The notes under the pieces: generated by a model
The model's input: the letters and a program-made list of their open reading frames with translations, nothing else
What the model was told of the DNA's origin: nothing
Database searches by the model: none
Shown here: piece after piece, positions 37,663-50,421 of the stretch
Position numbering within the stretch: position 1 is the first letter of the stretch
Layout of the letters: each line of letters begins with the position of its first letter
From: Dioscorea cayenensis subsp. rotundata
Taxonomy: Eukaryota > Streptophyta > Magnoliopsida > Dioscoreales > Dioscoreaceae
NCBI RefSeq assembly: GCF_009730915.1
Contig: NC_052479.1
Location: 12,025,815-12,089,814, forward strand
DNA length: 64,000 nucleotides
Direction of reading: 5' to 3'
Position numbers and translations under genes: made by a program

Positions 37663-39838
37663 AAATAAAAGTCAGGGTGCTGTCATATCTCACTGGGAAA
37701 ATTATAAGAGCATCAGAGGCATAGTTATAGTCCTATAGATAGAGAAAAGGAAAGGGGACAAGCATTCAAAAGCAAAAGCTGCCATCTTTTGTCTGCCCTT
37801 TGTGTACTGTTTGATCTCTAATTTGTACATATACTTTCCAATTTTTTTTTTCTATTTATTTACTTTTAAAGTAAAGTTCTTGTGTTGAAGTAATTGGTTG
37901 CTTTTGTTACAAAGCTTTTTTATTTAATTATTTATTATATATATTTTTTTCTTCAATGTGATAAAAAGATGTTTTAGAACATTATTTACTTTTGTCAAGT
38001 TAATATTTTATTGAACTTATGCATAAAACTTGATGTCATGTTGAATTATAAATTTTATTATACATCATATAAAATAAATAATTTTATCGATAAAATCCAT
38101 CCAATTTAGGATTTAAAAATTAATTTTTGAAAATTTCATGCATATGAACACTTTATTCTTGTGATTTTTTCTCGATTATTCTCTCAAACATTGTGATCAT
38201 GGTTAGGTTGAACATAAATTATCTTCTTTTTTTTAATTCACTACAAAGAAACATACACCATAGAATAATATCATGAACAATCAATTTGTGAAGTGAAAAT
38301 AAATATTATATATTTTTATATTTATATATATATATATATTGGTAGTCCCTAAATTTAACCAACATTCCACCCTGACATTCCTACTTTATCATGCACACTC
38401 CCATTTGATGTAAAGCTTTGTCATGATTCTCTTGACACAAAAGAGTGAAAGAGGGCCATTGCAATGATGCTTTACTTTCATTGCCACCCTTTTTTTTCTC
38501 TTTAATTTTTTTCTTTTTATTTTTTATGGCTCTCAAATTGATTGAAACCATTTAGATCTTGAATTATATGACTTATGGATTGCCAAAGAGTTATAATAAT
38601 GATATAAGGTATGTAGGATTGATTTGTAATCTTTTATACATGTTGGTTTCTATAAATTGATAATTATGTTATTTTTTTTATTATAGTTTTATTTATATTT
38701 ATGTGCTTACATAAAAGTGCTAAGATATTATAAATATGCTAATTATATCTAGCATGGTGAGATATTATTATTATTTTAAATTTCCAGAGTTTTTACTTTA
38801 TCATTATTTTAGTATTTGAGAAGTTCAATTAATTTTGACTAGAAGTTTCTTATATATATTTTCTTCATCATCTTTGATGCTAAGATGCCATGCAACATAT
38901 AATTGGAAATGTATTATTGTTGACATGACATGTAATATTTGTCTATTATACCACATTTGTAACCGTACGAATTATAAAAAATATTTATAAAAATGATAGT
39001 GCGACAAAAATATGTGACAATAATATATATATATATAAATATTAAATTTTTATATTTTAGTATGATGATATGGCAACATATCTCATATAAACATTGGCAC
39101 ATAGAATTTTCATTTCTAAAGGAATAAAAGGAATTTATAATGAAATAGTATCATATGATTCATCATTTTACATTATGTGCGCACTACATCAACATTAGGG
39201 ATGGAAATTAAAAATAAAAATACAATAATAAAAATGGCTTTAATATAAGTTTAGTAAATAACTTTAAGATGTGATATGGTGAGTCATCAAGGCCAAAGCA
39301 TAAGAATCATTTTTTTCATCAATTGAGTGGTTTTCAAGACAAGTGTTGTTCTAGAGAAGTCTATATATATATATATGTGTGTATATAAAGGCATGGAATT
39401 TCAATGTTTTTTTAGGGGGTGAGGAATATTGCAAAAGTTCGATCCTCTTACAATGCATGCTTTTAGTAACATTTGCTTTAATCTTTACCTAACTTTTGAG
39501 TTGCCAATCAATTAAGATATTTATGATTCGCTTGAGTTTGGCTGGATAAAAGCTTATACTAAAAGTTTTTAAACTAAAGTTAAGTATAGTTTTTAAGCTG
39601 ATTATCAAAATCAAATTAAACTACATCTAAGTCACCTAGATAACTCAAAATATATAAATATTATATATATATATATATATACATATGCATATATATATAT
39701 ATCATATATATATATATATATATATATACATATGCATATGTTTGAGAAGCTTTATTCAACATAATGAGTTAAATGAACAGCATGTATTTTTTTTTATTGA
39801 TTTTCAATCATAATTTACTCCAATTTTATTTTATTTTT

Positions 39839-39876
<38 letters not shown>

Positions 39877-40276
39877 TTGGTTAAGTTTGAATTTTATTTT
39901 AAATGTATCTCAATGATTTTTGTATGAAAATGCTTAAATTAGTGGGAATAATCTTATAAGAAATTAATAAAATCTTATTTTCTTGAACTTTCTTTGCTTG
40001 TAGGCATTTAAGTGTGCTGGAGAATAAAGCAATAACCTTATGTGTTTATTTTTTATTAACCTTCTATGATGCAAAATTTAATAGACAAATTCTTCAACAA
40101 ATACTTTGACATCATTAGATATACCTTTTAATCACAATTTTTTTAAAAATTCTCTTTAATAAAATCCAATATTTATAGAGGCCTAACTTTAGAATTTATT
40201 ATTACTTCCTTTCATAAATCTATTTAAGCACGTATAAAATAGCTTATTTGGTAATGTTGAACTTTTAGTTTGAATA
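36750..40276. other. Gene-free AT-rich DNA
   Basis: No gene seen. Includes TA-rich runs at about 37590-37665, 38315-38340 and 39660-39740 and an (ATT)n run at about 39841-39876. Two islands of more balanced composition stand out, at about 37670-37830 and 38340-38490; neither has a coding frame. Confidence 0.5.
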
Positions 40277-40728
40277 TGTTAGGAAAATAGAGGGTCCATA
40301 GGGGAAATCAAGAGAGCAACAAGACAATCACAAACACATAAGATTTATGAGGTTCAGAAATATGCCTACGTCCTTAGGAGCGGAACGGTTGTATTCTTCT
40401 TATTCACTCGTCTCATGTACTAAACAAAAGACCGAGGGTTACATGTATTTATAGGTAAAAAACATAAAGCTTATCCATATACAAACCTATCCGAATCCTA
40501 ACCTTATCTAGATATGAAACCTATCTAGTTTTACAAATCCTATTCGGATACAGTTTATATGATTACTAAATCGTAATAATAACCAGATACAAATTACCCT
40601 TGTATTTTATGCCCCCACATTACCAACCTATCAAACCAATGCTCCCCCAGTATGACAGATGCTATTACTCCACTTCACTCCGTTTTCGCATCTACTTGTT
40701 TACTTTTGTATATGAGTTACACACAACA
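40277..40728 (-). repeat. 3' LTR of the short copia element
   Basis: On + it runs TGTTAGGAAAATAGAGGG ... GAGTTACACACAACA, ending in the TG...CA pattern. It aligns along its whole length with 42144-42601. Confidence 0.88.
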
Positions 40729-40826
40729 ATCTCCACCTTGGCGATTATACCCCATGAAGATATAAACCAGGAAGCTCCTTAATATCCAGATAGGTTGAGT
40801 GCTATGTCTCCTTAGCATTGGAGACA

Positions 40827-42013
40827 TTAATCAAGTCCAAGCAATGCTTGAACTTCTTTGTAGTGATAGACTTGATTAGATTTTGTAACTGCAGCTGCAA
40901 CTCCACCTACAACTGTATTTCCCATTAGCTTGTAGATATTTCCTATACTCTTTTTCCCTTTCATCATTATCACACCATCCTTACTCACCTTAATGCAATC
41001 CTTTTCATTTTTATAGCCAAAACAATTTCCATATAAAGTACCCAGAAAAATCAAATTCTTCTTTAATTCTGGAACATGTCTAACATCACACAAAGTCCGA
41101 ACAACACCATTATGCATCCGAATCTTGATCTGCCTTTTTCCAGCAATAGCACGCACTTTATCATTGCCTATGTAGACAAAACCAAAACTCCCTGATTTGT
41201 ATGAATCAAACCAGTCCTTGTTCGATGTCATGTGAAACAAACATCTCATATTTAAAATCCATGAATCTGAGGTATGACATGATAAAACTGAAAGCAGATC
41301 CCCATCACTATAATCTGATTCATTCTGGACCACATTAGCAAACTTTGATGAATCACTGTTCCTTTCATCAATTTGTTGCTTCTTGTTTGGACAATCTTTT
41401 CTAATATGCCCCATCTGTTGACAATTATAACATTGCACAGATTTTTTGACTCTAGAATTCATTTCGCTAAAACCATATTTTCCTTGCCTTCTCTCAATTT
41501 CATGGTTACCTTTCACATACATCGCTTCAGTCTGAGAACCTTCAGCATAGTTCTGCTTTCGTGGATTATAGGCCAATAACGCCATAGTGATCTCATCTAC
41601 TATGATTGTATCTTTCCCCCCATGTGAGTGTAGTCACCAGATGCTCATACGAAGGTGGTAAAGAACACAATAAAATCATAGCTTTGTCTTCATCTTCAAT
41701 TCCAACCTCAATTCTCTACAAATCACTGATTGTGTGATTGAAGAAATTGATATGTTGTACCTGATATGTACCTTTTGCATCTTCAGGCCATACAACTTTC
41801 TGTTTCAAATACAACTTATTTGTCAGCAACTTCGACATATATTGACTCTCTAATTTCCTCTAAAACCTCCACCGAAGATGAGAGATCCATGATGTGATAC
41901 ATAACGTCATCCGCCAAACACAACCGAATAAGTGACGCAGCTCTTGTTTGTAAATCTACCCATACCTGGTCTTCCAAACCTTGAGACTTTGTCTCTTCTA
42001 ATGTTAACAACAT
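40827..42013 (-). pseudogene. Copia gag with zinc knuckle, protease and pre-integrase remnant
   Basis: Two frames on - are parts of one gag-pol. The 5' part (42013-41816) contains VWVDLQTRAASLIRLCLAD, as in UBN2-type gag proteins. The 3' part (41585-40827, 252 residues) has a CCHC zinc knuckle CYNCQQMGHIRKDC at residues 52-65, then a protease-like segment, SWILNMRCLFHM, where the catalytic Asp-Ser/Thr-Gly triad of copia proteases is lost (NMR in its place), then DWFDSYKSGSFGFVYIGND and a GAG-pre-integrase-like end (GNIYKLMGNTVVG). The frame stops just before the 3' LTR, and the two parts are separated by frame breaks. It is a relic and not a host gene. Confidence 0.8.
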
Positions 42014-42143
42014 CCATTGCTACGGTAGCAAATCCTTTACCCCCCGCCGTCACAATCCGAAATTCCCAGTTCCATCGAACCTTTCCACATCGAATTTTGT
42101 AACTGAGTTCATCCTACCAATGAAACCTCGCTCTGATACCACT

Positions 42144-42601
42144 TGTTAGAAAAATAGAGAATATGCAGGGAAAATCAAGAAAGCAACAAGACAATCACGA
42201 ACACACAAGATTTACGAGGTTCAGCAATGTGCCTACATCCTCAGAAGTAGAGCGGTCATATTCTTCTTATTCACTCGTCTCATGCACTAAACAAAAGACT
42301 AGGGTTACATGTATTTATAAATAAAAGACCTAAGCTTATCCAGATACAAACCTATTCAAATCCTAACCCTATATGAATTCTAAATCTATCCAGATACAAA
42401 TCCTATCTGGGTACAGTTTACATGATTATTAAATCATAGTCCTAACTTGATACAAATTACCCTTGTATTATACCGCGGGGCATTGCCCCTCACCCCCAAC
42501 CTATCAAACCGATGCTCTCCTAATATGACAAATGTCGTCACTCCACTATACTTCATTTCCGCATTTGCTTGTTTACTTTCGTATATAAGCCATACACGAC
42601 A
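42144..42601 (-). repeat. 5' LTR of the short copia element
   Basis: On + it runs TGTTAGAAAAATAGAGAATA ... TATAAGCCATACACGACA. The primer-binding site lies directly inside it at 42130-42141. Confidence 0.88.
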
Positions 42602-43081
42602 AAAAAAATTTATGTTTATTTTCAAATATAGTTTCAACAAGCTTTGAATGGTTATACATTTGTCTGCAAATGTGTGAACATATAGAAAATGGGCAAGTAA
42701 AATAATAATAATAATGATAAGTTTGAAAAAAAATGAATTTAAAATTTAAAATAAAAAAGATAAATTTTTCGAGTAATAAAATAAAAAAAATTATAGACTA
42801 AGTAATTGCTATTCAAGAAAAAAGTCTTTTTTCATAAAGAAATCAATAATACCAAAGTGCTTATAATGTAGTGCTATTTGACATTATTGTGAAAAATCGA
42901 AGGTGAGACAATAAAAAAGTCTCAAGTTCTTGTTAAAATTAATAATAGTAATAGGCCGCTGGTTGTGGGTGCGGACTCACAGCTCTATTCCCTCATCCCA
43001 GATTGAAATTATATGGGTTGAACGATTAATTCTTAGCTCGTGTGCACTCCCTTGCTATTTTTAATGCTTGCCATTTTTGTT
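42602..43081. other. AT-rich spacer
   Basis: No gene seen. 42955-43075 is less AT-rich (GGCCGCTGGTTGTGGGTGCG; GATTGAAATTATATGGGTTG) and faintly recalls RNA-polymerase-III-type SINE heads, but A and B boxes are not convincing. Confidence 0.35.
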
Positions 43082-43095
43082 AAAAATCAATAATT

Positions 43096-43327
43096 TTTGG
43101 GGAAAGAGGGCGGGCGAACCCCACTAAAGAGCCCAGGGAGCGTGACAAGCGCTCGGTGGAATAAATGGGGATGGGGCACGCTCACGTGCAGCTGGAACCA
43201 CCCATCACAGCCATTATTCACAGACTCCCAGGAAATGTGCTGTCGGTCGAGAATCGAGACTCCTCACCACTCGGTGAGAACTCTGTCAGCGACCAGTGTC
43301 AAAATAGACCCGAGGTCGTTGGTCTAA
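43096..43327. mobile_element. 232-bp GC-rich insert flanked by 14-bp direct repeats
   Basis: AAAAATCAATAATT occurs at 43082-43095 and again at 43328-43341, exactly bracketing 232 bp of GC-rich DNA (start TTTGGGGAAAGAGGGCGGGC, end GACCCGAGGTCGTTGGTCT). Target duplications of this length are typical of LINE-mediated (target-primed) insertion. The content lacks a poly-A tail of its own and has no recognised gene; the 76-residue frame inside has no known domain. Confidence 0.65.
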
Positions 43328-43341
43328 AAAAATCAATAATT

Positions 43342-45571
43342 AGTCTCACAAGACATTAATTAGCCCAAGATTTTTGCCCTATAATATAATTTACATATGA
43401 AGAATTTGTTACCAAATAGACGTGTTCAAAGAACTATTCAATAAAATATGATGATATGCATGTGTAGATATATGATGAGCTTATATTTAATGCTATTATT
43501 ATTTAAAAAAATTTGTATAGTATGTGGTATTATAAGTAGAGTACGCATCATTTAAGGATGGTTTTAGATTTAACAGTTACTAAAATATGTAATACTTAAC
43601 AATATTAATATATAATAAACAATAATTATATATAATAAATAATAATAAATTTATGTAAATAATAGTTGTTAGATGATAATTTTAACAGCTATTATCAATT
43701 ATTTTTAAAATAAGAGTAACTATGTGTACAAACACAGATGATGTTTTCCTTTATTAATACTAATTATTTAATATTTATATAAATAAGAAATGAAGAGGCC
43801 TGAACTGATATGAGAGGCAAAGGTTCTAGTCTACTGTAATATAATTTAATTATTTGAATATTATATTGTTTTATTTTATTTCTTTATTCATTCACCAATA
43901 AATGCATTATTACATAAACCATAATTCTTTTGGAAGGTTATGAGGATGGAGTCCAGTGATCATGTACTATTATTATGATAGTTTTGAAGTAACTATTAAA
44001 CCCTCATTAAATATATTTTATTAGTGTTTTATTTAAATAAATTTGATAGCAAAATCATTCATTACATATTATTATAAATTGGATTTGAAGTTACCTGTAA
44101 TACACAATTAAGACATATTGTCTTATTAATTTTGTTTTTCGAATTTGCAATAATTATAGTTTGAAATATAACATATCAAGAATCATTCATTTTTGAAATT
44201 TTATTTTGGGAAAAAGCCAAAATATCTTTGTATTTTCTTAGCAAAATATCTTCAACAATACGTGAAGAAAAAACTCCCTAAAAATTTGAAATTATTTCCA
44301 AAATAATTTTTTCCCCTCAAATATCCTTAATACTATATGTAAACCTTGTTGAAATATAGATTTAAAGTTGTTATGAATTATTGCAAAAATTGTAAAACTA
44401 CAAAATATATTTGTGATTTAGCACTAAGTTAATTACAACTAATTAAAAAAGATTCAAATTATAAAATTATATATATATATATATATATGCATGAATCAGT
44501 CTAAATTTTGCAATGCTTCCACAACAACAACCCTAAAATTTTTATAATATTTTTTAAAATAAAATAAAATAAAGAGAATGATCTAGGGAAAAGCACCCCT
44601 AAAATTTGAAAATAATTTTCATTTTTTTGACATAGACAACAAACACTCGATTTAAGAGTTTGTCAGGGACAAACTATTATGGAGATATACATGTAATTTG
44701 AAATTATTTTTAAGATAAATAAAATAAAATAAACAAAAATAACGCTTATTATATATATTGTTTTAAAGTAAGAAATCATGGTATGATGAGGCAGCTTCCT
44801 CATTTGGATGATCCCAATTGTCTTCTTTGCCCTTCACAGCATCTCTTTTGTACCAAAATTAGCAAAAGTGAACTTATGTGTACTAGTTCTTGTCATTCTA
44901 ATTTTTTTAATTTTATTTATTATTTTTAAATTAATTAATTAATTAATTAAATATGAGCTTCTTTTGGTTAGTTCAAAGACAACATCTGGTTGTTGTGCTT
45001 GTGTTTTTCTGTTTGGAATTTTCACTCATTACCATTTGAAAAATATCAAAGTTATGTTTGGATTTTATGTTTGACTATGGGTACTGACCAGATTGATAAA
45101 AACATGTGGAAATAAACTCAAATGAAAAAAATTATTATTATTTATTGAAATCAGTAAATTTTTAACTCCATTTTGCAAGTCCTGAATCTGAATGAAACTA
45201 ATGGCTAGTGGTTACATTTTTGTTAAAATATAATGAACATAAATCTTCTTCTTGGTGTTGTATGAGTAAATATTTAAAAAATAATTATTGATTATTATAT
45301 ATTTATAATTATAGATATGTAGGGTAAGGTAATGTTAGAGTTCAGAGTTAACAAAATATTAAATTAATTAAAAGTAATTAAATAGTTATATAATTATTTT
45401 TTGAAATTATTGATATTAATAAAACCTATTTTCAGATAAAAATATTTTCTATATTTTAAAATATTTATTTTGATTAATATTGTATCAATTAATTTTTTTA
45501 ACCAAGTTGTGACTAATTCAATTTCTCGGCAAATTTTTTTCACGTAAGTACACAAACATTTTTTTTCTGTC
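43342..45571. other. AT-rich spacer
   Basis: No gene seen. A short TA run lies at 44468-44487 and TTAATTAATTAATTAATTAA at about 44930-44950. Confidence 0.5.
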
Positions 45572-46585
45572 ATGTCCAATCTTGCAAAACTTGATTTTGT
45601 TGCCCTTGATATTTCAGAAAAAAAAATATTGTCACGGGTGCTTGATGCTGAAATACATCTGAATGCTAATGGATTTGGAGAAACCATCAAGAATGGTAAT
45701 AAAAAATCCTTACAGCAAAACCGTGCAAAAGCAATGATTTTCCTATGACATCATTTGCATGAGGATTTAAAAATTGAATATTTAACTGTGAAAGATCCAC
45801 TTGGAATGTGGAAAGATTTGGAGGGAAGGTATAACCACCTAAAAATGGTAATTTTACCGAAAGCTCGTTATGATTGGATGCATTTACGATTACAAGATTT
45901 TAAAACAGTAAGTGAATATAATTCAGCCATATTTCGAATCAGTTTTTAATTGAAATTATGCGGAGAGAGGATTGTTGATTTTGATATGCTAGAGAAAGCA
46001 TTCTCTACTTTTCATGCCTCAAATATGCTCCTGCAACAGCAATATCGAAAGAAAGGGTTCACAAAATATTTTAATTTGATTTTGTGTTTGCTTGTAGCTG
46101 AACAAAACAATGAACTACTAATGAAAAATCATGAATCTCGTCCTACTCGCTCTACTCTATTCCCTGAAGTGAATGCGATGACAAATGAAAACTCCAAACG
46201 AGGGCGTGGTTGTGGCCGTGGCCGTGGTCATGGAAGAGGGCATGGCTGCTATAAATATCAGAAAAATCATGGAGATCATAGAGATGCATCTTACCACCAG
46301 AAGTGGACAAATTATGAAGAAAAACAGTTTAAAGTCAAAAATGGATCAAGTAACAAATCAAAAAATGTATGTTATCGATGTGGTGTACAAGGGCACTCAT
46401 CGCGTACTTGTTGTATACCAAGGCACCTTGTCAATCTTTGTCAAGCATCGATAAAAGAGAAAAACGTCGAGGCAAATTTTATATACCAAAATGATGACTT
46501 CAACAATAACCCTCTTGTGGGTATGCCGTCACATTTAGATGTTGCTGATTTTCTTGAAGATTCTCAGTTTAATGGTGGCAACTGA
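45572..46585 (+). pseudogene. Copia gag with CCHC zinc knuckle
   Basis: The frame starts MSNLAKLDFVALDIS at 45572, typical of the Retrofit-like copia gag, and continues DPLGMWKDLEGRYNHLK (UBN2 domain), a Gly/Arg/His-rich basic tract (RGRGCGRGRGHGRGHG) and the zinc knuckle CYRCGVQGHSSRTC. In-frame stops at about 45747-45749 (TGA) and 45947-45949 (TAA) break it. Gag would form the virus-like particle that packages element RNA; this copy cannot make it whole. Confidence 0.8.
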
Positions 46586-46693
46586 ATTGACACCATAATT
46601 GTTTTTTTTTCCCTATGCATTTTGTTTTAATTAATCTATGCATGTTTTATCTTGTTCTTCCAATTATAATACTTATATACTTTTATTTATTTT

Positions 46694-48090
46694 GTGAAGA
46701 ATATATGGATACTACCAAATCCATGGTTGGATTGGACATCAAATGATGAGGATGTATGCCTTGTTGATAGTGCAACAATGCACTCAATATTTAAAAGCAA
46801 AAAATATTTTTCCCATTTAATAATGGGTAAAACCAATGCCGATACAATATCGAGCAGTATAAATTTGATTGAAGGTTCCTGAAGAGCAAATATATTGTTT
46901 CCTAGATAAATAAAATTTATTATAACTGATGCATTATATTCTCCAAAGTCCTACAGAAACTTATTATATTTTAAAGATATACGTCTCAATGGGCATCACA
47001 TAGAGAAGTCAAATATGGGAAATACTGAATATTTATATAGTACTGTTGTTACTTCAGGTAATAAACATGTATTGGAGAAACTGCCGGCATTGTCATGTGG
47101 CCTTTATTATACATATATTCGAATAATTGAGTCAAATGCTATTGTAAACTAGAAGTTTACTAACTCAAATGAATTCATTCTATGGCATGATTCGGTTAGG
47201 CCATCCTGGATCAATAATGATGTGAAAAGTACTTGAAAACTCATATGGACATCCATTAAAGAACTTGAAGATTCTTCAATCAAATGAATTTTCATGTCCA
47301 GCATGCTCTCAAGGCGAATTTATTATCTAGACATTCATAAATAAAATTGGGACTGAATCTCCTATGTTTTTAGAGAGAAATCATGGTGATATATGTTGAC
47401 CAATTCATCCAGAATGTGGGTCATTTAAATATTTTATGGTTTTAAGTGATGCATCAACGAGATGGTTACATGTTTGCCTATTATCAACTTGAAACCTGGC
47501 GCTTTCGAGATTGTTGGCTCAAATTATTCTATTACGAGCATATTTCCCTGATCATGCAATTAAAACAATACGGCTTGATAATGCTGGTGAATTTACATCT
47601 CAAGCATTTGATGACTATTGCATGTCCATTGAAATAAAAGTTAAACATCATATTGCTCATGTTCATACATAAAATGGCTTGGCAGAATCATTTATTAAGC
47701 GACTCCATTTGATTGCTAGACCGTTATTAATGAAAACAAAGCTTCGGATCTATGCTTGGGGACATGCAATTTTACATGCCGTATCACTTGTGAGCATAAG
47801 GCCAACAAGTTATAAAAAATTCTCCCCCATTCAATTGGCTTTTAGGCAAGAACCAAATATATCTCATTTGAGAATTTTTGGGTGTGGAGTATACGTCCCA
47901 ATTACTCCACCACAAAGAACTAAAATGGGACCTCAGAGGAGATTAGGAATATATATTGGATATGAATCTCCTTCTATTATTAAATATCTTGAGCCGTTGA
48001 CAATGGATGTTTTCATAGCAAGATTTGTTGACTGCCATTTTGATGAGACAATTTTTCCAATATTAGGGGAGAAAATGGAAAGATGAAAAT
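46694..48090 (+). pseudogene. Copia protease and integrase remnant
   Basis: Protease: WLDWTSNDEDVCLVDSATMH with the DSAT active-site variant usual in this copia lineage. Pre-integrase: LWHDSV and CPACSQG-like words around 47180-47320 in shifting frames. Integrase core: TIRLDNAGEFTSQAFDDYCM (second catalytic Asp) near 47570 and GLAESFIKRLHLIARPLLM (catalytic Glu) at about 47677. Then LRIFGCGVYVPITPPQRTKM and GIYIGYESPSIIKYLEP, the usual C-terminal part of copia integrase. Several stops and frameshifts interrupt it. Confidence 0.8.
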
Positions 48091-48639
48091 GTTGAAAAAA
48101 GAAATTACATGGAATGCCTAGAGTTTAAATCATTGCGACCTTCACACAAAACAATGTAAACTGGAAGTTCAACGAATAATTCATTTACAACGAGTTCCAA
48201 ATCAATTACCTGATATATTCTCTAATCCCAAAAGAATAACAAAATCACATGTACCTGCGGAAAATGCTCTTATTAGAATAAATGTCCCTCACATAACAAA
48301 TGAATCTAAAGTACGCCTGAAGTGTGGAAGACTAGCTGGTTCAAAAGATAAAAATCTTCGAAAGAAAAGGGAAACAAAAGATCATAAAGAAAATGCAGAT
48401 AAAATAAACATTGAAATAAATAATAGTAAACTTCTAGAAGGAGTTCAAGATCCTAAAATTGAAGAGAAAAATCAGGAAATTTCCATAAATTATGTCTCAA
48501 ATGGAAAAAATTGGGACAGAAATGAAACAACTGTTGACAATATTTTTGCATATAATGTGGCAATTATCTTTTGAAAGAAGATAAGGATTATGATTGACTA
48601 GAATGGAAAAATGCAATACATACAAAATTAAACTGTCTC

Positions 48640-50086
48640 ACAAAACGAGCAGTTTTTTGGATCCATAACTAAAACACCTACAGATGTTAAACCAGTTGGT
48701 TACAAATGGGTATTTGTGCGAAAACGAAATGAGAAAAATGAAATTGTTAGATATAAAGCAAGGCTCGTTGCACAAGGGTTTTAGCAAAGACCTGGTATTG
48801 ACCATGAAGAAACGTACTCCCCTGTAATTGACACAATCACGTTTCGTTATCTAATTAGTCTTGCAGTACATAGAAAATTACATATGCAATTAATGGATGT
48901 TGTTACTGCATACTTATATGGCCAACTAGATAATAATAATAATAATAATAATATATATATATATATACCCAAAAGGACTTAAGATGCCTAAAGCATACAA
49001 TTTGAATTCCCGAGACATGTATTCAATTAAGTTACAAAGATCTTTGTATGGTTTGAAACAATTTGGGCATATGTGGTATCATCGCCTTAGTGAATATTTG
49101 TTAAAGGAAGGGTATAAGAATGACCCTATTTGCCCATGTGTGTTCATCAAGAAATAGGAAAAGGGATACGTGATAATTGGGGTATATGTTGATGATTTAA
49201 ATATAATTGGAACTCCTGAAAAGCTTCCAAATATCGTTAATTATTTAAAAAAATAATTTGAAATGACAGATCTTGGGAGAATAAAATTCTATCTCGGACT
49301 GCAGTTCGAACACTTAGAGAGTGGTGTTTTTATCCACCAATTGATATATATATAGATATATATATAGAAAGGGTTTTGCAACAATTTAATGTGGATAAAG
49401 CATATTCATTAACAAGCCCTATGGTTGTCCAATCCCTTGATATTCATAAAGACACTTTTCGACCTCAAGAAGATAACAAAGAATTACTTGGCCCTGAAGT
49501 ACTATATCTTAGTGCAATTGGTGTCTTGATGTATCTTACTAACTGTACTTGGCCAGATATAGCTTTTGCTGTAAATTTATCATCAAGATATAGTTCTGCA
49601 CCAATACGGAGACATTGGAATGATATTAAACATATACTACGTTAACTTCGAGGAATAGTTGATATGAGATTATTTTATACACATGAATCAAAAAGACAAT
49701 TAGTTGGATATGCAGATACGGGGTATTTATTTGATGCGCACAAAACTCGATTACAAACTGGTTATGTGTTTACACATGGGGGAACGGCCATATCATGGCG
49801 TTCTATAAAACAAACTATAGCTCCTACTTCTTCAAATCATGCAGAAATATTTGCAATTCATGAAGCAAGTCGTGAATGTATTTGGTTAAGTTCAATGACA
49901 CACCATATTCAAGAAAATTGTGGTTTGTTATCCCAGAAGGATAGACCAACACTATTATATGAAGACAATGCAGCTTGTATAGCTCAATTTAAAGGAGGAT
50001 ACATCAAATGCGACAGAACAAAACATATATCACTTAAGTTATTTTTCACACATGATCTTGAGAAAAATGGTGATGTCCATATTTAG
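48640..50086 (+). pseudogene. Copia reverse transcriptase and RNase H remnant
   Basis: RT landmarks in broken frames: [42 protein letters not shown], and the catalytic box YVDDLNIIG near 49187. The 49376-50086 part covers the end of RT (LYLSAIGVLMYLTNCTWPDI) and RNase H (YADTGYLFDAHKTRLQTGYV, SNHAEIFAIHEASRECIWL, LLYEDNAACIAQFKGGYIK). Stops such as those at 48782-48784 and 49155-49157 and a microsatellite in the middle of RT show it is dead. Confidence 0.85.
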
Positions 50087-50421
50087 AAATACAATCCAGT
50101 GAAATTCTACAGAATTTATTCACTAATGTATTACCCACATCAACTTTTGAAATGTTTGTTCCCAAGATTGGGATGCGTTGCCTCAGGGATCTTCAATAAT
50201 GTTCTCTTTATGGGGAGTCATATACACGCTGTGCTCTTTTTCTCTTCGTCATGATTTTATCCCACTGGGTTTTCTTGACAAAGTTTTAATAAGAAAACAG
50301 ATGAAACGTATATCTAGAAAGTTGTAACCTTTTTCTTTCAATAGGATTTTTTCCCCACTGGGTTTTTTTCTAGTAAGATTTTAATGAGGCAATTCATATA
50401 TAATGGACATTCAAGGAGGAG

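Larger units (their letters stand above)
40277..42601 (-). mobile_element. Short non-autonomous Ty1/copia LTR retrotransposon
   Basis: Two similar LTRs in the same orientation (40277-40728 and 42144-42601) bracket 1.4 kb of internal DNA. Read on the complement, the 5' LTR is followed, 2 bp inside, by TGGTATCAGAGC (42141-42130), the plant initiator-tRNA-Met primer-binding site, and the 3' LTR is preceded by the purine tract GCCAAGGTGGAGAT (40742-40729). Internal DNA carries only gag and a protease/pre-integrase remnant; integrase core, reverse transcriptase and RNase H are absent, so it could move only in trans. The LTRs differ at many positions, so insertion is not recent. Flanks (GAATA left, A-run right) do not form a clear 5-bp target duplication. 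Confidence 0.88.

Noticed and set aside
37670..37830. Possible microRNA precursor
   Set aside because: Partial pairing (AAAGGGGACAAG with CTTTTGTCTGCCCTTT) is too short and no known mature plant microRNA was recognised.
42955..43075. Possible tRNA-derived SINE head
   Set aside because: GGCCGCTGGTTGTGGGTGCG and GGGTTGAACGATT only weakly resemble A and B boxes, and spacing and sequence do not fit.
43097..43327. 76-residue + frame in the 232-bp GC-rich insert
   Set aside because: The frame lies wholly inside the insert, lacks any family features and a second frame is equally open; treated as non-coding.
45394..45690. 98-residue - frame next to the copia relic
   Set aside because: It overlaps the gag start on the other strand and is low-complexity upstream.
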